53,683 bases of DNA from Streptomyces sp. NRRL B-1347 (GTDB lineage Bacteria > Actinomycetota > Actinomycetes > Streptomycetales > Streptomycetaceae): NCBI RefSeq assembly GCF_000720325.1, contig NZ_JOJM01000057.1, positions 1-53,683 of the forward strand, read 5' to 3'. Positions within the stretch are counted from its first letter, which is position 1. Each line of letters begins with the position of its first letter. Below, piece after piece: positions 16,186-23,947 of the stretch. The position numbers and the translations under genes were made by a program. The notes under the pieces are model-generated. The model worked only from the letters and a program-made list of their open reading frames with translations, was not told the origin of the DNA and did not search any database.

Positions 16186-17859
16186 ATGTCCCAGGCCTCC
16201 CGACCGACCCGCCGACCGCGGGCTCCGCGCGCCCCGCGCAGCCTCGCCGGTCAGCTCTTCGCCATGCAGGTGGTCCTGGTGGCGGTCGTGGTCGCGGGCT
16301 GCGCCCTGTTCACGTACCTCAGCGACCGGCACCAGGCGGAGGAGGCGGCCCGCCGCCAGGCCACGGCGGCGGCGCGCGCGGTCGCGGACGCGCCGTCGGT
16401 GCGCGAGGCGATCCGCGGCGACGACCCGTCCCGCGCGCTCCAGCCGTACGCCTCCCGGGTGCAGCGGGACACCGGCGTCGCCTTCGTCACGATCATGGAC
16501 AGGCGCGGCATCCGCTGGACCCACCCCGACCCGGCCCGCATCGGGCAGCGCTTCCTCGGCCACACGGCGGAGGCGCTGCGCGGCCAGACCTTCACGGAGA
16601 CGTACACGGGCACGCTCGGCCCCTCCGTGCGCGTGGTCACGCCCGTCCACGACGGCGGCCGGATCGTCGGCCTGGTCAGCGCGGGCATCACCATCGACGA
16701 GATCACCGCGAAGGCGCGCGGCCAGCTGGTGGCGCTCCTCGGCGTCGCGGCGGCCGCCCTGGTCCTCGGCGCCGTCGGTACGTACGTCATCAACGCGCGT
16801 CTGCGCCGCAGCACCCACGGCATGAACGCGGCCGAGCTGAGCCGCATGCACGACTACCACGAGGCCGCGCTGCACGCCGTGCGCGAGGGGCTGCTCATGC
16901 TCGACGGGCGGCGGCGCGTGGCCCTCATCAACGACGCCGCGCGCGAGCTCCTCGACGCGGACGAGGGCGTCGTCGGCGCCTACGTCACCGACCTGGGCCT
17001 GCCCGCGCCGCTGACCGGCGCACTCCTCGACGCGGCCCCGCGCGTGGACGAGGTGCACCTGACGGCGGACCGGGTCCTCGTCGTGAACACCTCGCCGGTC
17101 TCCGGCGGCGACCGCAAGGGCACCGTGGTCACCCTGCGCGACCACACCGAGCTCCAGGCGCTCGCCGGTGAGCTGAACTCCGAGCGCGGCTTCACCCGCG
17201 CCCTGCGCTCGCAGGCCCACGAGGCCGCGAACCGGCTGCACACCGTGGTGTCCCTGATCGAACTGGGCCGCGCCGACGAGGCGGTGGAGTTCGCCACGGC
17301 CGAGCTGGAGCTGGCCCAGGCCCTCACCGACCAGGTCGTCGCGGCCGTCAACGAACCGGTGCTCGCGGCCCTGCTCCTCGGCAAGGCCGCCCAGGCCAAC
17401 GAGCACGGCGTCGAGCTGGTCGTCTCCGACGACACCAGCGTCGACGACGGCCGGCTGCCGAGCGCGCCCGCGTCGCGCGACCTCGTCACCATCCTCGGCA
17501 ACCTCATCGACAACGCCGTCGACGCGGCCCAGGGCTCGCCGTCCGCCCACGTCACGGTGACCGTCCTGGCCCGCCCCGACTCCCTGCTGCTCCGCGTCGC
17601 CGACACCGGCCCCGGCATCCCCGAGGCCCACCGCGAGGCGGTCTTCACCCGGGGCTGGTCCACCAAGTCGCCCGACGGCCGCGGCCTCGGCCTCTCCCTG
17701 GCCCACCAGGCGGCCACCCGCAACGGCGGGACGCTGACGGTGGCCGAATCCCCGGCGGGCGGCGCCGAGTTCACCGCGACGCTGCCGCTCACCGCCACCC
17801 ATCGCGAAGCCGCCCCCCATCCCGAAGCCGCCACGCACCGAGAAGGGGCCGAGAGATGA
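16186..17859 (+). CDS. CitA/DcuS-type sensor histidine kinase
   Basis: About 557 residues. There is a membrane segment at about 22-45, an extracytoplasmic Cache/PDC sensor (about 50-190, with GVAFVTIMDRRGIRWTHPDP and GLVSAGITIDEI), a second membrane segment, then a PAS domain (DYHEAALHAVREGLLMLDGRRRVALINDAA). The kinase core has the CitA-type H-box QAHEAANRLHTVVSLIELG, the N-box LIDNAVDAA, and GPGIP and GLGLSLA. ATG 16186 is preferred because its context matches the family length; an ATG at 16126 adds 20 residues without a better ribosome site. It overlaps the response regulator gene by 4 bp. It likely senses an external C4-dicarboxylate or citrate and controls the divergent symporter. Confidence 0.88.
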   Translation: MSQASRPTRRPRAPRAPRSLAGQLFAMQVVLVAVVVAGCALFTYLSDRHQAEEAARRQATAAARAVADAPSVREAIRGDDPSRALQPYASRVQRDTGVAFVTIMDRRGIRWTHPDPARIGQRFLGHTAEALRGQTFTETYTGTLGPSVRVVTPVHDGGRIVGLVSAGITIDEITAKARGQLVALLGVAAAALVLGAVGTYVINARLRRSTHGMNAAELSRMHDYHEAALHAVREGLLMLDGRRRVALINDAARELLDADEGVVGAYVTDLGLPAPLTGALLDAAPRVDEVHLTADRVLVVNTSPVSGGDRKGTVVTLRDHTELQALAGELNSERGFTRALRSQAHEAANRLHTVVSLIELGRADEAVEFATAELELAQALTDQVVAAVNEPVLAALLLGKAAQANEHGVELVVSDDTSVDDGRLPSAPASRDLVTILGNLIDNAVDAAQGSPSAHVTVTVLARPDSLLLRVADTGPGIPEAHREAVFTRGWSTKSPDGRGLGLSLAHQAATRNGGTLTVAESPAGGAEFTATLPLTATHREAAPHPEAATHREGAER

Positions 17860-18545
17860 CCGTGCCCGACCCCATCCGCGTCCTCGTCGTCGAGGACGAC
17901 CCCGTCGCGGCGGACGCCCACGTCCTGTACGTCAACCGGGTGCCGGGCTTCGAGGCGACCGCGACCGCCCACACCGCCGCGGAGGCGCGCCGCGCCCTCG
18001 ACCGCGGGCCCGTCGACCTGATCCTCCTGGACCTGAACCTCCCCGACGGCCACGGTCTGGCCCTGGCCCGCAGCCTGCGCGCCGCCGGGCACAAGGCGGA
18101 CGTCATCGCCGTCACCTCCGCCCGCGACCTGACCGTCGTCCGCGAAGGCGTCTCCCTCGGTGTCATCCAGTACGTCCTGAAGCCCTTCACCTTCGCCACC
18201 CTCCGGGACCGGCTCACGCGCTACGCCGAGTTCCGCAGCGCGGCGGGCGAGGCGACCGGGCAGGACGAGGTGGACCGCGCGCTCGCGACCCTGCGCGCCC
18301 CGGCGCCCGCCACCCTGCCCAAGGGCCTCAGCGGCCCCACCCTCGAACGGGTCACCCGCACCCTCCGCGACGCCCCGCCCGACGGCCTCACCGCCGCGGC
18401 CGCCGCCGACAGCACGGGCCTGTCCCGCATCACGGCCCGCCGCTATCTGGAGCACCTGGTCGACACGGGCCGCGCGGCCCGCAGCCCCCAGTACGGGCAC
18501 GTGGGCCGCCCGGAACTGGTGTACCGGTGGCTGCCGCCGTCCTGA
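17856..18545 (+). CDS. CitB/DcuR-type response regulator
   Basis: 229 residues. The receiver domain has VVEDDPVAADAH, the phospho-acceptor Asp in LILLDLNLPDGHG, the switch Thr/Ser in AVTSARD and the Lys in VLKPF. The C-terminal helix-turn-helix (about 160-225, TAAAAADSTGLSRITARRYLEHL) is of the CitB class. It is translationally coupled to the sensor (ATGA overlap). It probably activates the divergent dctA-type gene; the roughly 210-bp intergenic region would hold its binding sites, though I found no strong repeat there. Confidence 0.88.
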   Translation: MTVPDPIRVLVVEDDPVAADAHVLYVNRVPGFEATATAHTAAEARRALDRGPVDLILLDLNLPDGHGLALARSLRAAGHKADVIAVTSARDLTVVREGVSLGVIQYVLKPFTFATLRDRLTRYAEFRSAAGEATGQDEVDRALATLRAPAPATLPKGLSGPTLERVTRTLRDAPPDGLTAAAAADSTGLSRITARRYLEHLVDTGRAARSPQYGHVGRPELVYRWLPPS

Positions 18546-18591
18546 GGGGCCCCGGCGCCCCGCACGGGCCCGCCACGCCGCTGCAAGGGCA

Positions 18592-18621
18592 TTGACCTTG
18601 GTTCCAGCAAGCGCTTACGTT
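18592..18621 (+). promoter_or_regulatory. Promoter with LacI-type operator, sugar ABC operon
   Basis: TTGACC (-35, 18592-18597), an 18-bp spacer, then TACGTT (-10, 18616-18621). The spacer carries the palindrome AAGCGCTT (18609-18616) in the context GCAAGCGCTTAC, as in many LacI-family operators. A repressor bound here would block the promoter. Confidence 0.6.
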
Positions 18622-18684
18622 CACCGGGCAGCAGCCGTGCGCGGCAGGCAGCGCGGCCGCGCCGGACCGTAGGAGGTCGTGCCC

Positions 18685-20043
18685 GTGCGCCCCACCGCTT
18701 CCGCCCCTCTCCTCCTCGCGACCGTGCTCGCCGCCGGCGCCCTCACCGCGTGCGGCGGCGGCTCCGGTGACGACCCGGACACCGTGAAGGTGTCGTACAA
18801 GCAGTCCATGGACAACCAGATCCGGGTGATGGACGACTACCTGGAGGCCATGAAGAAGCAGTTCGAGAAGGCGCATCCGGGCAAGAAGGTGAAGCTGGTG
18901 CCGATCAAGGCGCCGGACGCCGAGTACTACACGAAGGTGCAGCAGATGCTGCGCTCCCCGAAGACCGCGCCCGACCTCGTCTACGAGGACACCTTCCTCA
19001 TCAACTCCGACATCACCAGCGGGTACTTGAAGCCGCTCGACCCCTATCTGGAGAAGTGGAAGGAGTGGCCGAAGTTCATCGACACGGCCAAGGCGGCGGC
19101 GCGGGCCGAGGACGGCAAGACGTACGGCGTGCCGGACGGGACGGACACCCGCGGCCTGTGGTTCAGCAGGGACATCTTCAGGAAGGCGGGCCTGCCGCAG
19201 GACTGGCAGCCGAAGGACTGGGACGAGGTCCTGGACGCCGCCCGCACGGTCAAGGAGAAGGTCCCGGGCGTCGTGCCGCTGAACGTGTACACCGGCAAGC
19301 CCGGTGGCGAGACCTCCGCCATGCAGGGCCTGGAGATGCTCCTGTACGGCACGGGCAAGGACCCGGTGTACGACCCGAAGGCCAAGAAGTGGGTCGTGGG
19401 CAGCAAGGGGTTCAAGGACGCGCTCACGTTCGTCGAGACCGTCTACAAGGAGAAGCTCGGCCCGGACGTCGAGGACGCGCTCGACCCGAACATGGCCACG
19501 CGCGTACGCGGCGAGTTCCTGCCCGAGGGCAAGCTCGCCATCAACCTCGACGGCTCCTGGCTGCCGCAGGACTGGCTCAAGGGCTCCGGGCACGAATGGC
19601 CCGAGTGGTCCAAGGAGTTGGGCCTCGCGGCCATGCCCACGCAGCACGGCCAGGCGCCCGGCAAGGTCAGCATGTCCGGCGGCTGGACCTGGGCCGTCCC
19701 GGCGAAGGCGGACAACCCCGACCTCGCGTTCGAGTTCATCGAGACGATGCAGACGAAGGAGAACGCGAAGCGGTGGTACATCGCCAACTCCGGGATCTCC
19801 GTACGGGAGGACGTCGCCAAGGACCCCGAGTACGTGCGGGCGCAGCCCGGCATCCGGTTCTTCACCGGCCTGGTCGCCGCCACCCACTACCGGCCCGCCT
19901 ACCCCGCGTACCCGAAGGTCTCCACCGCGATGCAGGAGGCCATGGAGAAGGTCACCACGCGTGACGACTCCGTGGCGGGCGCGGCGAGCGGCTACGACGA
20001 CGAGGTCAGGTCGGCGACGGACGGCAAGGTGATCGAGAGGTGA
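18685..20043 (+). CDS. Sugar ABC transporter substrate-binding lipoprotein
   Basis: 452 residues from GTG 18685, 8 nt after AGGAGG. A GTG at 18679 is only 2 nt from that site, too close. A lipoprotein signal ends in LTAC. The mature protein is a family 1 (MalE-like) extracellular solute-binding protein with features such as DLVYEDTFLINSDITSGYLKPLDPYLEKW, KTYGVPDGTDTRGLWFSRDIFRKAGL and GKLAINLDGSWLPQDWL. It binds a sugar, probably an oligosaccharide, outside the membrane and delivers it to the two permeases downstream. The sugar cannot be named from sequence. Confidence 0.9.
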   Translation: MRPTASAPLLLATVLAAGALTACGGGSGDDPDTVKVSYKQSMDNQIRVMDDYLEAMKKQFEKAHPGKKVKLVPIKAPDAEYYTKVQQMLRSPKTAPDLVYEDTFLINSDITSGYLKPLDPYLEKWKEWPKFIDTAKAAARAEDGKTYGVPDGTDTRGLWFSRDIFRKAGLPQDWQPKDWDEVLDAARTVKEKVPGVVPLNVYTGKPGGETSAMQGLEMLLYGTGKDPVYDPKAKKWVVGSKGFKDALTFVETVYKEKLGPDVEDALDPNMATRVRGEFLPEGKLAINLDGSWLPQDWLKGSGHEWPEWSKELGLAAMPTQHGQAPGKVSMSGGWTWAVPAKADNPDLAFEFIETMQTKENAKRWYIANSGISVREDVAKDPEYVRAQPGIRFFTGLVAATHYRPAYPAYPKVSTAMQEAMEKVTTRDDSVAGAASGYDDEVRSATDGKVIER

Positions 20044-20963
20044 AGGCCCCGGCGACGGCACCGCGCGAGGCCCCGCCGCGGGCCGCCGCGCCGCGCCGCC
20101 GGCGCCTCGCCCGCTCACTGGGCCGCGCCCTGCCCGTCTCCCCCGCCGTCGTCCTGATGGCGCTGTTCCTCGCGGGCCCCATCGGCTACTGCGCGTACAT
20201 CGCCTTCACCGACCTCCAGCTGACCGGCCAGGCGCACGAGAGCTTCGTCGGCTTCGAGAACTTCCGCACGGCCTTCGCCGACGAGGACTTCCTCAACGCG
20301 GTCCGGCTGACGCTCGTCTTCACCTTCCTGTCGTCGATCGTCGGGCAGAACACGCTCGGCCTGGCGCTCGCCGTCCTGATGCGGCGGGCGTCCAAGACGG
20401 TGCGCACCGTCACCGGGGCCGTCGTCATCACGGCCTGGGTGCTGCCCGAGGTCGTCGCGGGCTTTCTCCTGTACGCCTTCTTCCGCCGCGACGGCACCCT
20501 CAACGCGGTCCTCGACGTCCTGCATCTGCCGTCCCAGAACTGGCTGTACACGCTGCCGATCCTCGCGGTGTCGTTCGCGAACATGTGGCGGGGCACGGCC
20601 TTCTCGATGCTCGTGTACTCGGCGGCGCTCAGCGAGATCCCCCAGGAGATCACCGAGGCCGCGGAGGTCGACGGCGCGGGCGGCTGGCGCCGGATGTGGC
20701 ACATCACGCTGCCGATGATCCGCCGCTCCATCGGCACGAACCTGATGCTCAACACCCTCCAGACGCTCTCCGTCTTCGGCCTCATCTGGGTGATGACGCG
20801 CGGCGGGCCCGGCAACCGCAGCCAGACGCTGCCGCTGTTCATGTACGAGCAGGCGTTCCAGAAGAGCATGATCGGGTACGGCACGGCGGTGGCGCTCCTC
20901 CTGCTCCTCGTGGGGTCCCTGTTCTCCCTGGTCTACATGCGCCTGCTGCGCACGGAGGTCTGA
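20040..20963 (+). CDS. Sugar ABC transporter permease, MalF type
   Basis: 307 residues with about six membrane segments. The EAA loop that contacts the ATPase is visible: EIPQEITEAAEVDGAGGWRRMWHITLPMIRRSI. GTG 20040 overlaps the binding-protein stop (GTGA). The Arg/Ala-rich N-terminal tail of about 30 residues is cytoplasmic. It forms the channel with the next permease. Confidence 0.92.
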   Translation: MKAPATAPREAPPRAAAPRRRRLARSLGRALPVSPAVVLMALFLAGPIGYCAYIAFTDLQLTGQAHESFVGFENFRTAFADEDFLNAVRLTLVFTFLSSIVGQNTLGLALAVLMRRASKTVRTVTGAVVITAWVLPEVVAGFLLYAFFRRDGTLNAVLDVLHLPSQNWLYTLPILAVSFANMWRGTAFSMLVYSAALSEIPQEITEAAEVDGAGGWRRMWHITLPMIRRSIGTNLMLNTLQTLSVFGLIWVMTRGGPGNRSQTLPLFMYEQAFQKSMIGYGTAVALLLLLVGSLFSLVYMRLLRTEV

Positions 20964-21793
20964 TGTCCGCACGCCGCGCCCGCAGCCGCCGCATCGCCGC
21001 CGACATCGGACTGCTCACGGTGGCGGCGGCCTTCGCGGTGCCGCTCGCCTGGGTGCTGCTCTCCGCCGTCGACCCCAAGGCCGACGTGGGCGTGAAGTCC
21101 CCTGACGGCTTCACGCTCGACAACTTCGACGCGGTCCTCACCGACGAGATCACCTTCACGCCGATGCTGAACAGCCTGCTGCTGTGCGGCGGCGGCACGC
21201 TGCTTACGGTGGTGAGCGCGGCCCTCGCGGCCTACCCGTTGTCGCGCTACTCCTCCCGGCTCAACCGGCCGTTCATGCTGACGATCCTGTTCGCGACGAG
21301 CCTGCCCATCACCGCCATCATGGTTCCGGTGTACGCGCTGTTCGTCCGCGTCGACCTCATCGACACCATGCAGGGCACGATCTTCTTCTTCGCCGCGTCC
21401 CAACTGCCGTTCGCCATCTGGCTGATGAAGAACTTCATGGACGGCGTGCCCAAGGAGCTGGAGGAGGCCGCCTGGACGGACGGCGCCTCGCCGCTGCAGT
21501 CCCTCGTCCGCATCGTGCTGCCCCTGATGGGGCCGGGCGTCGCCGTCGTGACCGTCTTCTCCTTCGTCCTGATGTGGGGGAACTTCTTCGTCCCGTTCAT
21601 GCTGCTGCTCTCCCCCGACCAGATGCCCGCGGCGGTCAGCATCAACGACTTCTTCGGCAGCAAGGGCGCCATCGTCTACGGCCAGCTCGCGGCGTTCTCC
21701 CTCATCTACTCGACGCCGGTGATCCTGCTGTACGTCCTGATCGCCCGGCGCCTGGGCGGCGGCTTCGCCCTCGGCGGCGCGGTGAAGGGGTAA
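20963..21793 (+). CDS. Sugar ABC transporter permease, MalG type
   Basis: 276 residues with six membrane segments. The EAA loop is PKELEEAAWTDGASPLQSLVRIVLPLMGPG. ATG 20963 overlaps the previous stop (TGATG). No ATP-binding subunit gene follows. In streptomycetes the shared ATPase MsiK, encoded elsewhere, normally powers such importers, so the lack of an ATPase gene is expected. Confidence 0.92.
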   Translation: MSARRARSRRIAADIGLLTVAAAFAVPLAWVLLSAVDPKADVGVKSPDGFTLDNFDAVLTDEITFTPMLNSLLLCGGGTLLTVVSAALAAYPLSRYSSRLNRPFMLTILFATSLPITAIMVPVYALFVRVDLIDTMQGTIFFFAASQLPFAIWLMKNFMDGVPKELEEAAWTDGASPLQSLVRIVLPLMGPGVAVVTVFSFVLMWGNFFVPFMLLLSPDQMPAAVSINDFFGSKGAIVYGQLAAFSLIYSTPVILLYVLIARRLGGGFALGGAVKG

Positions 21794-21847
21794 CGGGCTT
21801 GCGGCCCGGACCGGCGCAGGGGCGCGCGGCGTGGTGCGTTGCCGGAT

Positions 21848-21884
21848 GTGTGTTCCTCCCAGCAGTAGCCTCGTAGGAACGCAC
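21848..21884 (+). promoter_or_regulatory. Inverted repeat around the promoter of the XRE gene
   Basis: GTGTGTTCCT (21848-21857) and AGGAACGCAC (21875-21884) match at 9 of 10 positions across a 17-bp spacer. The spacer holds a TAGCCT -10-like hexamer. It may be an autoregulatory site for the downstream XRE regulator. Confidence 0.45.
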
Positions 21885-21913
21885 CGTAGTCGCCCGACCG
21901 CTGTCGCCCTACC

Positions 21914-22618
21914 GTGTGCCCCGTGCAACGCAGCCAGCCCACACCGCCCTTCGACTTCCCCGCCGCGCGTCGGCTGCGCGAGGCGCTGGGCATGGCGCCC
22001 GGCCACGTCGCGTACGGCATGCGGGCCGGTTACGGCCTCACCCACGTCACCGCGGACACCGTCAGCGCGTGGGAGCGGGGTCTGGCCACGCCCAACGCGG
22101 CGGAGCTGACCGCGCTCGCGGCCACGCTGTGGTGTTCGCCCGGCGAACTCATGGGCGCCGCGCGGACCTTGCGGGAGCACCGGCTTGCGCGCGCCCTCGC
22201 CCCGGAGGACGTGGCGCGCGGCGCGGGCGTGGAGCTCCAGGCGTATCTGCGCATGGAGGAGACCGACGAGTGGCGCGGCAGCGACCGGCAGTCCGCCGCC
22301 CTCGCACACACGCTCCAGCTCTCGCTGCCGGACTTCATCGCGGTCACCGGCCGCGCGGACCGGCTCGCGGAGCTGCTGCGCAGCGCGGTGACGACCCGCT
22401 GGCAGGGGTACGTACGCCCGGTCAGCAAGCTCCTCGCCGTCGACAAGCGCACCGTCGAGGGGCCGCTGCGGCGGCTGCACGAGGAGTACCAGTCACGGAT
22501 GGTCCGCACCCTGAGCTGGGGCGCGGGCGCGAGCGCGGACGCCTCGGGGCAGGCGGGCCGCGACTTCCTCGACCGGGTCCTCGACCACTTCTGGCCCCTG
22601 GTCCCGGGCCCGCCCTGA
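21914..22618 (+). CDS. XRE-family transcriptional regulator
   Basis: About 234 residues from GTG 21914; a GTG at 21923 is equally possible and neither has a clear Shine-Dalgarno. The N-terminal helix-turn-helix (about 18-80: RRLREALGMAPGHVAYGM, VTADTVSAWERGLATPNAAELTALAATLWCSPGELMGA) is followed by a second, degenerate helix-turn-helix-like unit (about 85-150: HRLARALAPEDVARGAGVELQAYLRME). The C-terminal region is unlabelled. The gene is convergent with pfkA. Target genes are unknown. Confidence 0.8.
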   Translation: MCPVQRSQPTPPFDFPAARRLREALGMAPGHVAYGMRAGYGLTHVTADTVSAWERGLATPNAAELTALAATLWCSPGELMGAARTLREHRLARALAPEDVARGAGVELQAYLRMEETDEWRGSDRQSAALAHTLQLSLPDFIAVTGRADRLAELLRSAVTTRWQGYVRPVSKLLAVDKRTVEGPLRRLHEEYQSRMVRTLSWGAGASADASGQAGRDFLDRVLDHFWPLVPGPP

Positions 22619-22661
22619 GACGGCCCGGGACGCGCCCCCGGACATCTGTATGAGCTCTGGA

Positions 22662-22673
22662 TAGAACGTTCTA
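22662..22673. repeat. Perfect 12-bp palindrome between convergent genes
   Basis: TAGAACGTTCTA, an A/T-rich island between the XRE gene and pfkA stop codons. It is too short for a strong terminator and its role is unknown. Confidence 0.5.
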
Positions 22674-22722
22674 GTCGCCGAAGAGGTTGTCTTCGGGCCT
22701 CGCCCGGTCTCGTAAGGCAGTC

Positions 22723-23748
22723 CTAGAAGACGGACTCGGCCTCGTCCATCCGGTCCTTCGGGACCGTCTTGAGCTCCGTCACGGCCTCCGCGAGCGGCAC
22801 CATCTCGATGTCCGTGCCGCGCAGCGCGGTCATGCGGCCGTAGTCGCCGCGGTGGACGGCCTCGACGGCGTGCCAGCCGAAGCGGGTGGCGAGGACACGG
22901 TCGTACGCGGTGGGCGTGCCGCCGCGCTGGACGTGGCCGAGGATGACCGGCTTGGCCTCCTTACCGAGGCGCTTCTCCAGCTCGTAGGCGAGGGCCGTGC
23001 CGATGCCCTGGAAGCGCTCGTGGCCGAACTGGTCGATGGCGCCCTTGCCGTAGTCCATGGTGCCGTCGGCGGGGTGGGCGCCCTCGGCGACGCAGATCAC
23101 CGCGAACTTCTTGCCGCGCGCGAACCGCTCCTCGACCAGCTTGACCAGGTCGGCCGGGTCGAAGGGCCGCTCGGGCAGGCAGATGCCGTGGGCGCCGCCC
23201 GCCATGCCGGACTCCAGGGCGATCCAGCCCGCGTGCCGCCCCATGACCTCGACGACCATCACGCGCTGGTGGGACTCGGCGGTGGTCTTCAGCCGGTCCA
23301 TGGCCTCGGTGGCCACGCCGACGGCCGTGTCGAAGCCGAAGGTGCGGTCCGTGGAGGAGATGTCGTTGTCGATGGTCTTGGGCACGCCCACCACGGGTAC
23401 CCCGGCCTCGTGCAGCATCTTCGCCGCGGTCAGCGTGCCCTCGCCGCCGATCGGGATGAGCGCGTCGAAGCCGCTCTTCTCGATCAGGTCCTTGGCGTTG
23501 TCGCAGGCGGCGCGGAAGCGGGCGCGCTCAAGGCGGGAGGAGCCGAGGATCGTGCCGCCGCGGGACAGGATGCCGCTGACCGCGTTCAGGTCCAGGGTCC
23601 GGTAGCGCCCGTCGAGCAGGCCCGCGTACCCGTCCTCGAAGCCGATGACCTCGTCGCCGTAGTTCGTGACGGCTCGGTGCACGACCGACCGGATCACTGC
23701 GTTGAGGCCCGGGCAGTCGCCGCCCGCGGTGAGAATTCCGATACGCAT
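22723..23748 (-). CDS. pfkA: 6-phosphofructokinase (ATP-dependent, group III)
   Basis: 341 residues. It phosphorylates fructose 6-phosphate to fructose 1,6-bisphosphate in the cytoplasm. Visible motifs are GILTAGGDCPGLNAVIR, the diphosphate loop IGGEGT with Gly104, PKTIDND with Lys124 and the catalytic Asp, and MGRHAGWIALESG. PPi-dependent enzymes carry Asp at 104, so Gly104 supports ATP use; Lys124 is typical of actinobacterial group III enzymes. ATG 23748 has AGGAG 10 nt upstream. It is divergent from pta-ackA. The homologue is probably one of three PFKs in S. coelicolor. Confidence 0.93.
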   Translation of the reverse strand: MRIGILTAGGDCPGLNAVIRSVVHRAVTNYGDEVIGFEDGYAGLLDGRYRTLDLNAVSGILSRGGTILGSSRLERARFRAACDNAKDLIEKSGFDALIPIGGEGTLTAAKMLHEAGVPVVGVPKTIDNDISSTDRTFGFDTAVGVATEAMDRLKTTAESHQRVMVVEVMGRHAGWIALESGMAGGAHGICLPERPFDPADLVKLVEERFARGKKFAVICVAEGAHPADGTMDYGKGAIDQFGHERFQGIGTALAYELEKRLGKEAKPVILGHVQRGGTPTAYDRVLATRFGWHAVEAVHRGDYGRMTALRGTDIEMVPLAEAVTELKTVPKDRMDEAESVF

Positions 23749-23843
23749 CGCGCTGTGTCTCCTGCTCGCTGTTGCTTCGTGTGAGCCGGTCCGATTGTTC
23801 CACGGCGTTCGGCCAGCCTGCGACTTAGCCAGCCGCAGAGGTA

Positions 23844-23872
23844 TTGTCAAGAGGGCACGACCAACAATATCG
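23844..23872 (+). promoter_or_regulatory. Putative pta-ackA promoter
   Basis: TTGTCA (23844-23849), a 17-bp spacer, then ATATCG (23867-23872), in a locally A/T-rich stretch about 75 bp upstream of the pta start. The hexamers sit within TATTGT...ACAATA half-sites, which could form a regulatory dyad. Confidence 0.45.
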
Positions 23873-23947
23873 GGTGTTTTTCCGGCGCTGCCGGAGCTGC
23901 CCTCCCCCTCCTCACCAGCGGGAACAGAGAAGAAACGGAGAGCACGC

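Noticed and set aside
22723..23748. PPi-dependent phosphofructokinase
   Set aside because: Residue 104 is Gly, not the Asp typical of PPi enzymes; Lys124 alone is normal in actinobacterial ATP enzymes.
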